A DNA stretch of 64,000 nt, taken from positions 372,001 through 436,000 of the forward strand of contig NZ_FYDD01000004.1 in the NCBI RefSeq assembly GCF_900186585.1, read 5' to 3'. Positions 16,543-23,885 of this stretch are shown here, piece by piece (the stretch's first letter is position 1; every line of letters begins with the position of its first letter). This DNA is from Massiliimalia timonensis. Its GTDB lineage: Bacteria > Bacillota > Clostridia > Oscillospirales > Ruminococcaceae. A model generated the notes under the pieces. That model was given only the letters and a program-made list of their open reading frames with translations. It ran no database searches and had not been told where the DNA came from. The position numbers and the translations under genes were made by a program.

Positions 16543-17032
16543 ATGCCGAAAACAAAATTTCAAGAATTGATCTATGGATTGATGATGACCTTTTTATGGT
16601 GCTGGCAATGGAGTTTTACGACACCGGCCTGCGGATGGGCCAAATGACGAATACCGGTTTTTTGGCGGCATTTCAGGAAATGATATTCATGCTGCCCATC
16701 TGCTTCGTCATGGGTTTTTGTATTGTGGACCGGATCGCGCCGAAAGTCGCATACAGTATGGCGACCCCTGGGAAGGATAGCCCTATATTGGTAACAACGG
16801 TCCGCGCCGGTGTTACAGTGGCCATGATGTGCCCGATTATGAGTTTTTGGGCTACAGTCATCTTTCAGCGCCCGGGTGTAGAATTTTTAGGGACATGGTT
16901 TCAAACGATCGTCATCAATTTCCCGATGGCGTTCTTCTGGCAGTTTTTTTCTGCGGCCCATTGGTGCGCCTACTGTTTCGGACATTGTTCCGTTCCCAGC
17001 TTCGTGCGGCCGAACAGAAAAGGTCAGAGTGA
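16543..17032 (+). pseudogene. DUF2798-family membrane protein, disrupted by two frameshifts
   Basis: ATG 16543 follows GGAGGG and starts MPKTKFQELIYGLMMTF, the normal start of a DUF2798 protein, but the frame stops after 34 codons. The next frame continues the protein (MVLAMEFYDTGLRMGQM, then PICFVMGFCIVDRIAPK) to about 16950, and a third frame gives the end (PLVRLLFRTLFRSQLRAAEQ). Each break is repaired by one extra T in a T-run, at 16589-16593 (five T) and 16944-16950 (seven T). A repaired product would be about 163 residues with four hydrophobic segments. Function of the family is unknown. Sequencing error is a real alternative to a true pseudogene. Its last 9 bases overlap the convergent GNAT gene. 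Confidence 0.8.
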
Positions 17033-17791
17033 TTCGTCCCGGGGGTTGCTGACAGGCAGGGAGGAAAGTTCGACCCACGCGGGGAGAAACCCGCATTTGA
17101 GGGCGTTACGTACCGATTTCAGGTTAGACCATACCGCGCAGTAAAAGGGCACCTTGTCCCGGAGAAGGATCTCCTGGGCCAGCCTGCTGGTCAGCGCCGC
17201 GGCGATCCCTTGACGGCGGTATTCCGGCAGGACGTCTACGCCGATCTGCCACATCTGCGCGCAGTCTGCGGAACAGCCTGCCAGCCCGATCAGCTTGCCA
17301 TGGTCGAAAGCGCCGACGCCTAAAACATCCAGTTCTTTGCGTGCCTCGCACAGGGCGTTGCTCCATTGCGGGAGATAAAACTCAGCGAGATCGTCCTGTT
17401 CCAACACCCGCAGTTCATAGGAACAGGACAATGCTTTCAGACGGTTCACATCGGGGAGGAAGTATTCCGATTGATAGCCGGGCCGGTACCCAAGCGGTTT
17501 GAGTTTCTCGGCAAGAAGCGCGGTTGCAGGAGGTTCAAAGCAGTGTTCCAAGGTACTGTGGCTTAGATAGGAGGGAAGCCAGTCCGTTAAAGAGGGATGG
17601 GCGGAAGCTACGATGTTGCTCCCATAGGATACGAGCTGGCAGCCAAACGGCAGGGTAAGGTACTTTCTAGCCCCCTCTGCGGCTGACGAAGCAACGACCA
17701 GATGCTCCGGCCTCAAAAAATCTTCCGGCTGGCAGCCAAGGTCAACGGCCGATTGCCGTATAGCAGTCTGCAATATTTCACAGTTATCCAT
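17024..17791 (-). CDS. GNAT-family N-acetyltransferase
   Basis: 255 residues. The C-terminal half is a GNAT domain with the acetyl-CoA binding segment VLPEYRRQGIAAALTSRLA and a preceding strand GLAGCSADCAQMWQIGVDV. The N-terminal ~110 residues are a divergent domain, as in two-domain GNAT proteins of Firmicutes. The acceptor substrate is unknown. ATG 17791 is chosen because AAAGGA lies upstream and homology begins at MDNCEIL. It is convergent with the DUF2798 pseudogene and lies just downstream of the ilvD terminator. Confidence 0.85.
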   Translation of the reverse strand: MDNCEILQTAIRQSAVDLGCQPEDFLRPEHLVVASSAAEGARKYLTLPFGCQLVSYGSNIVASAHPSLTDWLPSYLSHSTLEHCFEPPATALLAEKLKPLGYRPGYQSEYFLPDVNRLKALSCSYELRVLEQDDLAEFYLPQWSNALCEARKELDVLGVGAFDHGKLIGLAGCSADCAQMWQIGVDVLPEYRRQGIAAALTSRLAQEILLRDKVPFYCAVWSNLKSVRNALKCGFLPAWVELSSLPVSNPRDESL

Positions 17792-17820
17792 AATGATTCC
17801 TTTCTGATCGGGAGAAAGCA

Positions 17821-17860
17821 AAAAAGCCCGCGGGACAGAAACCTGTCCGGCGGGCTTTTT
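17821..17860 (-). terminator. Terminator of ilvD
   Basis: AAAAAGCCCGC and its partner GCGGGCTTTTT (with a small mismatch and inner GGACAG/CTGTCC stem), 11 bases past the ilvD stop with T-runs on both strands. Confidence 0.9.
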
Positions 17861-17871
17861 AACGGCTTAGA

Positions 17872-19545
17872 TTAGTTTACTTCCGGTGCTTTCAGGATCG
17901 CCCCCTGATTGCCGGAGGTAACCAGAGAAGCGTAGCGGGCAAGATAGCCGGTAGTGATTCTAGGCTGTCTTGGCTTCCATTCAGCGCGGCGTTTTTCCAG
18001 TTCATCCTCACTGACTTTGATGTTGATCTGGTTTGCCATAATGTCAATGGAGATGATGTCGCCGTTCTGGACCAACGCGATGGGACCGCCGACCGCCGCT
18101 TCCGGGGAAACGTGTCCAATCGCCGCCCCGCGGGTAGCGCCGGAGAAACGTCCGTCTGTGATCAAAGCGACCGTACTGCCTAAACCGCGTCCCATGATCG
18201 CGGAAGTCGGGTTGAGCATTTCCCGCATCCCCGGGCCGCCCTTAGGACCCTCGTAGCGGATGATGACAACATCGCCGTCCACGATTTTCCCGCCGTTGAT
18301 CGCAGCCATCGCATCTTCTTCGCAGTCGAATACCTTGGCCGGCCCTTCGTGCTTGAGCATTTCAGGTGCAACGGCGCTCCGTTTTACCACGCAGGAGTCC
18401 GGCGCGAGGTTTCCGCGCAGCACTGCGATCCCACCGGTTTTGGAATATGGGTTTTCTACCGGACGGATCACTTCCGGATTTTTGTTGATACTGTTTTTGA
18501 TATTTTCCCCGACTGTTTTCCCGGTGCAGGTGATCAGATCGGTATGTAACAGGCCGAGCTTGTTGATCTCGTGCATGACGGCATAGACGCCGCCGGCTTC
18601 GTTCAGATCCTCAATATGGTGTGGGCCGGCCGGCGCGAGGTGGCAGATGTTCGGGGTTTTATCGCTGATCTCATTTGCAATGTCCACGTTCAGCTCGATC
18701 CCGGCTTCGTGTGCGATAGCCGGCAGGTGGAGCATGCTGTTGGTGCTGCACCCGATCGCCATATCCATGGTCAGCGCGTTGTGGAAGGCTTCTTCTGTCA
18801 TGATGTCGCGCGGGCGGATATGATTGCGCAGCAGTTCCATAATTTGCATCCCAGCGTGTTTTGCCAGCCGGATGCGTTCTGAGAAGGCAGCCGGAATGGT
18901 CCCGTTGCCCGGCAGAGCCATCCCCAGCACCTCGCTTAAGCAGTTCATGGAGTTGGCGGTGTACATCCCGGCGCAGGAACCGCAGGTAGGACAGGTCTTT
19001 TCCTCAAATTCTTCTAATTTCTCTGCGGAGATCTTTCCGGCAATATAGGCGCCGACCGCCTCGGAAGCGGCGGAGAAGCTGACCTTTTTCCCGTCGACGG
19101 TTCCGGCGAGCATCGGCCCGCCGCTGACAAAGATCGTCGGGATATTCAGACGTGCCGCGGCCATCAAAAGCCCGGGAACGTTTTTGTCGCAGTTCGGCAC
19201 CATGACCAACGCGTCAAAGCCGTGCGCCATCGCCATTGCCTCGGTGGAGTCTGCGATCAGGTCGCGGGTAACCAGCGAGTACTTCATCCCCTGATGGCCC
19301 ATTGCGATCCCATCGCAGACTGCGATCGCGGGGAATACAGCGGGGGTCCCGCCAGCCATGGCGACACCCAGCTTTACCGCTTCCACGATCTTGTCGATGT
19401 CCATATGTCCCGGAACGATGTCGTTCTGGGAGCTGACGATCCCGACCAGTGGACGGGACATTTCTTCTTTTGTAAAACCAAGGGCGTTGAACAGCGCGCG
19501 ATGCGGCGCGTTCTGCACCCCTTGGATCACGGATTCACTTTTCAT
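17872..19545 (-). CDS. ilvD: Dihydroxy-acid dehydratase
   Basis: 557 residues, full length for IlvD, which dehydrates 2,3-dihydroxy-isovalerate and -methylvalerate to the 2-oxo acids in valine, leucine and isoleucine synthesis. Cluster ligands are seen in [11 protein letters not shown] and [18 protein letters not shown], and the [11 protein letters not shown] and FDCEEDA blocks are present. It is cytoplasmic and homodimeric. No other ilv or leu gene is nearby, and no T-box leader was found upstream, so its regulation is not evident. Confidence 0.97.
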   Translation of the reverse strand: MKSESVIQGVQNAPHRALFNALGFTKEEMSRPLVGIVSSQNDIVPGHMDIDKIVEAVKLGVAMAGGTPAVFPAIAVCDGIAMGHQGMKYSLVTRDLIADSTEAMAMAHGFDALVMVPNCDKNVPGLLMAAARLNIPTIFVSGGPMLAGTVDGKKVSFSAASEAVGAYIAGKISAEKLEEFEEKTCPTCGSCAGMYTANSMNCLSEVLGMALPGNGTIPAAFSERIRLAKHAGMQIMELLRNHIRPRDIMTEEAFHNALTMDMAIGCSTNSMLHLPAIAHEAGIELNVDIANEISDKTPNICHLAPAGPHHIEDLNEAGGVYAVMHEINKLGLLHTDLITCTGKTVGENIKNSINKNPEVIRPVENPYSKTGGIAVLRGNLAPDSCVVKRSAVAPEMLKHEGPAKVFDCEEDAMAAINGGKIVDGDVVIIRYEGPKGGPGMREMLNPTSAIMGRGLGSTVALITDGRFSGATRGAAIGHVSPEAAVGGPIALVQNGDIISIDIMANQINIKVSEDELEKRRAEWKPRQPRITTGYLARYASLVTSGNQGAILKAPEVN

Positions 19546-19593
19546 AAGCTGCCTTCTTTCCTATTGCAAAATAGCATCATTTTCATTGTTTTT

Positions 19594-19622
19594 ATTGTAG
19601 CATGGAACGGTAGTTTTGTAAA
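19594..19622 (-). promoter_or_regulatory. Predicted promoter of ilvD
   Basis: Minus-strand TTTACA (19617-19622), 17-base spacer, TACAAT (19594-19599), about 45 bases upstream of the start. Confidence 0.65.
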
Positions 19623-19668
19623 TGGCAGGTCCTGTATATTTTGCTGTTACAAATCAGGCGGCTTCTAT

Positions 19669-19696
19669 TGATTTTTTACAGGAAAGCCGTTATAAT
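19669..19696 (+). promoter_or_regulatory. Predicted promoter of fba
   Basis: TTGATT (19669-19674), 16-base spacer, TATAAT (19691-19696), about 70 bases before the fba start. Confidence 0.65.
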
Positions 19697-19764
19697 AAAA
19701 AGTAAGTTAAAAACTTATCAACGCCGGACGGCTTTCCGCCCGGAATTAAACGGAGGTATAAATT

Positions 19765-20628
19765 ATGTTAGTATCAGCGAAAGACATGCTGACCAAAGCA
19801 AAAGAAGGACATTATGCGGTTGGTCAGTTCAACATCAATAACCTGGAATGGACCAAAGCAGTTCTGCTGACCGCTCAGGAATGCAATTCCCCGGTGATCC
19901 TTGGTGTTTCTGAAGGTGCAGGAAAATATATGGCGGGATACAAAACCATTGTCGGCATGGTAAACGGTATGCTGGAAGAACTGAACATCACAGTTCCGGT
20001 TGCTCTGCATCTGGACCACGGCTCCTATGAAGGCGCAAAAGCCTGCATTGAAGCTGGGTTCTCCTCCATTATGTTCGACGGTTCCCACTACCCGATCGAA
20101 GAAAACATTGCAAAAACCAAAGAATTGGTCGCGATTACCAACGAAAAAGGGATGTCCATTGAAGCGGAAGTTGGTTCCATCGGCGGCGAAGAAGACGGCG
20201 TTGTGGGAGCAGGCGAATGCGCTGATCCGGAAGAATGTAAAATGGTTGCAGATTTAGGCGTTACCATGCTGGCGGCTGGTATCGGGAACATCCACGGCAA
20301 ATATCCGGAAAACTGGGCTGGCTTAAGCTTCGATACTTTGGATGCGATCCAGAAGAAAACCGGCAAAATGCCTCTTGTTCTTCACGGCGGTACCGGTATC
20401 CCGGAAGATATGATCAAAAAAGCCATCGACCTCGGCGTTTCTAAGATCAATGTAAATACAGAATGCCAGCTTTCTTTTGCTGCTGCTACCCGCAAATACA
20501 TTGAAGAAGGAAAAGACCTGCAGGGAAAAGGCTTTGACCCAAGAAAACTGCTGGCTCCCGGCTTTGAAGCGATCAAAGCAACTGTCAAAGAAAAAATGGA
20601 GCTGTTCGGTTCTGTAAACAAAGCATAA
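19765..20628 (+). CDS. fba: Class II fructose-1,6-bisphosphate aldolase
   Basis: 287 residues, close to the usual ~285. It splits fructose-1,6-bisphosphate into dihydroxyacetone phosphate and glyceraldehyde-3-phosphate in glycolysis. Zinc-site and catalytic motifs are visible: ALHLDHGS, EAEVGSIGGEEDG, GNIHGKYPE, LVLHGGTGIP and KINVNTECQ. Codon use is strongly biased and the ribosome site is GGAGG, consistent with high expression. It has its own promoter and a strong terminator. Confidence 0.97.
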   Translation: MLVSAKDMLTKAKEGHYAVGQFNINNLEWTKAVLLTAQECNSPVILGVSEGAGKYMAGYKTIVGMVNGMLEELNITVPVALHLDHGSYEGAKACIEAGFSSIMFDGSHYPIEENIAKTKELVAITNEKGMSIEAEVGSIGGEEDGVVGAGECADPEECKMVADLGVTMLAAGIGNIHGKYPENWAGLSFDTLDAIQKKTGKMPLVLHGGTGIPEDMIKKAIDLGVSKINVNTECQLSFAAATRKYIEEGKDLQGKGFDPRKLLAPGFEAIKATVKEKMELFGSVNKA

Positions 20629-20640
20629 GCATGTATGATA

Positions 20641-20674
20641 AAAAGCACGCCATGAATTTTCATGGCGTGCTTTT
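20641..20674. terminator. Bidirectional terminator fba/ogg
   Basis: AAAAGCACGCCATGAA with its complement around two T, T-runs on both sides. It ends fba and the convergent ogg gene. Confidence 0.9.
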
Positions 20675-20690
20675 TTTAATAGAAAAGAGG

Positions 20691-21491
20691 TCACTGCTGG
20701 TCGGGGAAACTACGGATGTCATGAAACAAAAACTGCTGGGCGATTCCCCGGTCTTTTTTTGCCTGCTTTGGAAAGCCGTTGGGAAAATGCAGGGCAAGAA
20801 CCTTTTTCATCCATACGTCTACCGGGAACGCGTCCAGCTTATGAAAGCCGTACAGAAGAACGCACTGGGCAACTTTTACCCCCACTCCAAAAATTTGTAT
20901 CAGTTCCGCCTCCCCTTCTTCGGTGCTGGAAGCCGCGATCCGGTCAAGGACGACCCGGCCGTCGTTCACCCTTTGGGCCGCATCCAAGAGGTATTTGCCG
21001 CGAAACCCCGCGCGCAGGGGAGCAAGGTCATCCAATGTACAGGCGGCAAGACGTTCGGCGGCGGGGAATGTATACCCGCCGGGGACCGCTTCCCCAAATG
21101 CTTCGCACATCCGGGAGATGATCCCCTTGATGCGGGGAATATTATTGTTTTGCGAGATGATAAAGGAGCAAAGCGCCTCCCATGGATCTTGCCTGAGCAG
21201 GCGTATCCCGCCTGCCCGTTCGATCGGCCGGCGCATGGCACGGTAATGGGACAAGCGTTTTTTTGCGGCTTCATAATCGGTATCACAGTCAAAATAGGCT
21301 TCCCAAAAGGCGGCGTCCGCATCGCTTGTAATGAAAACTTGGTCCCCTGACTGTAAAACGGAGGCAAAGTGACTGCCGGCAAACCCGGAAAACGAACCGT
21401 CCGGAAGTTCCTCCCAGCGGAAACATTGCCCGCAGAGCAGGGTATCCCGCAAAGAAAAGTTTGGGATAGTGAGTGTGGTTTGCTGTGCCAT
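20691..21491 (-). CDS. ogg: 8-oxoguanine DNA glycosylase (OGG1-type)
   Basis: 266 residues. It has an N-terminal OGG_N domain (GQCFRWEELPDGSFSGF), an HhH-GPD domain with QNNNIPRIKGII, and the hairpin GVGVKVAQCVLLYGF with catalytic Lys in GVK, then FPVDVWMKK with the catalytic Asp. It excises 8-oxoguanine from DNA in base-excision repair. The frame is open far upstream, but ATG 21491 is chosen because AAAGGAG lies just ahead and the protein's homology starts there. Confidence 0.94.
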   Translation of the reverse strand: MAQQTTLTIPNFSLRDTLLCGQCFRWEELPDGSFSGFAGSHFASVLQSGDQVFITSDADAAFWEAYFDCDTDYEAAKKRLSHYRAMRRPIERAGGIRLLRQDPWEALCSFIISQNNNIPRIKGIISRMCEAFGEAVPGGYTFPAAERLAACTLDDLAPLRAGFRGKYLLDAAQRVNDGRVVLDRIAASSTEEGEAELIQIFGVGVKVAQCVLLYGFHKLDAFPVDVWMKKVLALHFPNGFPKQAKKDRGIAQQFLFHDIRSFPDQQ

Positions 21492-21549
21492 AAAAAGGCT
21501 CCTTTCCTGTCTGATTTTGTCGGTAGTTGTTCCTATTATAGCACAGATA

Positions 21550-21558
21550 TGGTATAAT
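21550..21558 (+). promoter_or_regulatory. Extended -10 promoter of the DUF6062 gene
   Basis: TGG-TATAAT, an extended -10 element, 45 bases upstream of the start. No good -35 is visible. Confidence 0.55.
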
Positions 21559-21602
21559 GGAAGCAGTAATTTGTGGCAGTTTGATGGAAAGGAACGAAAT
21601 TC

Positions 21603-22307
21603 ATGAGAGATAGTATTTATACCATCCCGGTCAATGAGGTGTTTGAACCAAGGTGCGGATGCCCGATCTGCACCATGAGGGATATTTTGGAGGAACGCAG
21701 CGTAGAATATATCATGGGCGCCGCCATGATGGAGCCGGATGTGCGGGTGGAAACCAACAGGCAGGGGTTTTGTCGCTTCCACTATGGGATGATGCTCAAG
21801 CAGAAAAACCGTCTTTCTTTGGCGCTGATGCTGGAGAGTCATTTGATGGAGATCCAGGAAAAAGGAATGAAGCCGGGAGAAGCGCAAAAAGGCGGGCTGT
21901 TTTCCAAAAAAGCAGTACAGGCACAGGGAGAAAGCTGCTTTATCTGTGCTAAAATCGACTGGGCGCAGCAGACTATGTTCGACACGATCATGCGGCAGTA
22001 TGTCGCAAAGGAGGAATTCCGCACCCTTTACGGGGAACAGCAGATGCTCTGCTTTCCTCATTTTAAGCAGTTAACGGCATACGCGCAGGAGCATATGGAT
22101 AAAAAGTGGAGAAACACTTTTTTAAAAGAAAGCACCCGGCTGTGCAGACAGGCTTTGGATACGCTGAAAGAGGATGTGTCCCACTACTGCAAGATGTTTG
22201 ATTACCGGAACGCCGGGGAAAATGCGGATTGGGGAAATTCCAAGGACTCGATCGAGCGCGCCGTCTATTTTTTGACCTCCCGCGAAATAGGCGAAAAAAA
22301 GAAATAA
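21603..22307 (+). CDS. DUF6062-family cysteine-rich protein
   Basis: 234 residues, soluble, function unknown. The striking feature is an internal duplication of a CxxC-x34/35-CxxH module: C20/C23 with C57/H60 (CPIC...CRFH) and C112/C115 with C150/H153 (CFIC...CFPH). This spacing suits two zinc-ribbon- or treble-clef-like metal sites. The C-terminal ~50 residues end with DYRNAGENADWGNSKDS and a conserved ERAVYFLTSR. It stands alone between ogg and a terminator. ATG 21603 follows GGAAAGGAACG. It may be a metal-binding or nucleic-acid-binding protein, which is inference from the motifs. Confidence 0.8.
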   Translation: MRDSIYTIPVNEVFEPRCGCPICTMRDILEERSVEYIMGAAMMEPDVRVETNRQGFCRFHYGMMLKQKNRLSLALMLESHLMEIQEKGMKPGEAQKGGLFSKKAVQAQGESCFICAKIDWAQQTMFDTIMRQYVAKEEFRTLYGEQQMLCFPHFKQLTAYAQEHMDKKWRNTFLKESTRLCRQALDTLKEDVSHYCKMFDYRNAGENADWGNSKDSIERAVYFLTSREIGEKKK

Positions 22308-22319
22308 GCAGAAACCACA

Positions 22320-22349
22320 CGCTTTCGACAGATTGTCGGAGGCGTTTTT
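22320..22349 (+). terminator. Terminator of the DUF6062 gene
   Basis: CGCTTTCGACA / TGTCGGAGGCG (two G-U pairs) followed by TTTTTCTTTTC. Confidence 0.8.
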
Positions 22350-22456
22350 CTTTTCTTGGAAAATGTGTCGAAATCCGTCATGCCAAAAACCGCCGTTTTC
22401 GACATGAATCAGCTTATTTTTTAAAATAATACTCTGGGTAACATTTTGTAACCAGC

Positions 22457-22576
22457 TTTTCAACATTTTGCTTTTTACAATTTTAACGCCGGGATTTTCC
22501 GGTTTTTCACACTTTCAACGGACTTTTCAACATTTATTTGCAGAAGTTTTCTACCTTTTCCACTGGGTTTTCAACA
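22457..22576 (+). repeat. Cluster of TTTTCAACA-type direct repeats
   Basis: Three perfect TTTTCAACA (22457-22465, 22524-22532, 22568-22576) with relatives TTTTTCACA (22503), TTTTCCACT (22556) and several TTTTC starts, all in one orientation within 120 bases. Loosely DnaA-box-like (TTWTNCACA) but at one or two mismatches. The rest of the gap 22350-22681 holds an imperfect repeat ATGTGTCGAAA...TTTTCGACAT (22361-22405) and nothing else recognisable. Confidence 0.5.
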
Positions 22577-22681
22577 TCTATTTAGGAAGGGACAATATTA
22601 CAAGGTGTATATTTTGGAATTAAATGGGAAAAATCAAAACAAGTGAGAATTGGAAAAACAAGGAAAATGGAGGCGATTATT

Positions 22682-22948
22682 TTGCTAAAAGGAGTTAATA
22701 AACGTGTTATCGAGATCACCAGACCGGAGGACCATTATTTTGAAAAGGTGATATTCTTTTTAAGCCCGCAGGCGTCGAGCGACCAGTTCCTGATCCAAAA
22801 ACATACCGCGGAGATGTTGGATTCTGCCCTACCGAAGATGAAACGGAAAAAAAGCAGGTTTAAAGCCCGCTGGAAACTTTTATTTGCACTGACCGGCGCG
22901 GCTGCGTCTGGGGCTGCCCTTTCTATTTTGCTTTCCGGCTTGCAGTAG
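22682..22948 (+). CDS. Small conserved Clostridia protein with C-terminal membrane helix
   Basis: 88 residues from TTG 22682, chosen because GGAGG lies 8 bases upstream and because the family begins M-L-K-G-V-N-K-R-V-I-E-I. A soluble N-terminal part (about 1-60, ITRPEDHYFEKVIFFLSP) is followed by a basic stretch and a C-terminal hydrophobic segment (about 66-86). Similar small proteins are widespread in Clostridia without a known function. It would be tail-anchored with the N-terminus in the cytoplasm. Confidence 0.7.
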   Translation: MLKGVNKRVIEITRPEDHYFEKVIFFLSPQASSDQFLIQKHTAEMLDSALPKMKRKKSRFKARWKLLFALTGAAASGAALSILLSGLQ

Positions 22949-23010
22949 GGAAAGGTTCCAAAAAAAGGAAGAAGAAAATGTAGAAAAGGGTGTTTTTTTG
23001 AAAATCTTTA

Positions 23011-23019
23011 TGCTATAAT
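23011..23019 (+). promoter_or_regulatory. Extended -10 promoter before rlmB
   Basis: TGC-TATAAT about 70 bases before the rlmB start. Confidence 0.5.
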
Positions 23020-23087
23020 AAAAAAGAATATAGATTTGCGTCGGAAATGGAACTGGAACCGACGGCGGAAAGGCGGACCAACACTTG

Positions 23088-23861
23088 ATGAAAGAACCCT
23101 CTTCTCAAAGAAGAAACGACGTGATCGCAGGACGAAACGCAGTGCTGGAAGCTATGAAGACCGGACAGCAGATCGACACCCTTTTTCTGCAGCAGACAGA
23201 GGGGCCGCAGAACGGGTCGCTGGGAAAAATCGTCCGCATGGCCAAAGAGCAGAAGCTGGTGATAAAATATGTCACCAAGCAGAAGCTAAACGAATTGAGT
23301 AACGGAGTGGTGCATCAGGGGGTCGCAGCCCTGATCAGCGCGGCAGAATATAAGGAGCTTCCCCAGCTTTTGGAAGAGATCCGGGCGCGGGGGGAAGCCC
23401 CGTTTTTGATCATCTGTGATGAGATCGAAGACCCCCATAATCTGGGCGCGATCATCCGTACGGCGGAGGCCGCCGGCGCGCATGGCGTGATCATCCCAAA
23501 GCGGCGCAGCGCTTCGCTGACCCAAACCGTATATAAGACCAGTGCCGGCGCGGCGAGTGTTCTTCCGGTTTGCAGGGTGGCGAATTTAAAGCAGGCAGTC
23601 GATCTGCTGAAAAAAGATCAGGTATGGATTTACAGCGCGGACATGGACGGCCAGCCATGGTGCGGCGTGGACTACACTGGCGGTGTGGCGTTGGTCGTCG
23701 GTTCGGAAGGACACGGGGTGTCTCGTCTGCTGAAAGAGCAGTCTGATTTTGTGGTCAGCCTGCCGATGAACGGGCAGATCAATTCCCTGAACGCTTCGGT
23801 GGCGGCGGGGATCTTGATGTATGAAATAACTAGGCAGCGAACAGGGCTGCGTGCAAAATAA
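23088..23861 (+). CDS. rlmB: 23S rRNA 2'-O-methyltransferase, TrmH/SpoU family (RlmB)
   Basis: 257 residues: an N-terminal substrate-binding domain (about 8-90, DVIAGRNAVLEAM) and a SpoU knot domain with CDEIEDPHNLGAIIRTAEAAG, VVGSEGHGVSRL and NSLNASVAAGILMYE. These are the three SpoU motifs that bind S-adenosylmethionine. RlmB methylates G2251 of 23S rRNA. TTG 23085 directly precedes ATG 23088; either could be used. The pseudo-P-type-ATPase gene follows after 24 bases and may be cotranscribed. Confidence 0.93.
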   Translation: MKEPSSQRRNDVIAGRNAVLEAMKTGQQIDTLFLQQTEGPQNGSLGKIVRMAKEQKLVIKYVTKQKLNELSNGVVHQGVAALISAAEYKELPQLLEEIRARGEAPFLIICDEIEDPHNLGAIIRTAEAAGAHGVIIPKRRSASLTQTVYKTSAGAASVLPVCRVANLKQAVDLLKKDQVWIYSADMDGQPWCGVDYTGGVALVVGSEGHGVSRLLKEQSDFVVSLPMNGQINSLNASVAAGILMYEITRQRTGLRAK

Positions 23862-23885
23862 TGAATCATTGGGCAAGAAAGGGTC

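Noticed and set aside
16543-17032. Programmed -1 frameshifting in the DUF2798 gene
   Set aside because: Two separate shifts would be needed, the T5 site has no canonical slippery heptamer and no downstream pseudoknot was seen.
19546-19764. T-box leader for ilvD
   Set aside because: The ~120 bases on the ilvD side have no specifier-loop, T-box sequence or long hairpin; only a simple promoter.
21492-22061. Upstream extension of the ogg frame (190 extra codons)
   Set aside because: It runs antisense over the DUF6062 gene; ogg homology and an AAAGGAG site mark the start at 21491.
22457-22576. Chromosomal origin (oriC)
   Set aside because: No dnaA, dnaN or rpmH nearby, and the motifs differ from the DnaA-box consensus at one or two positions.
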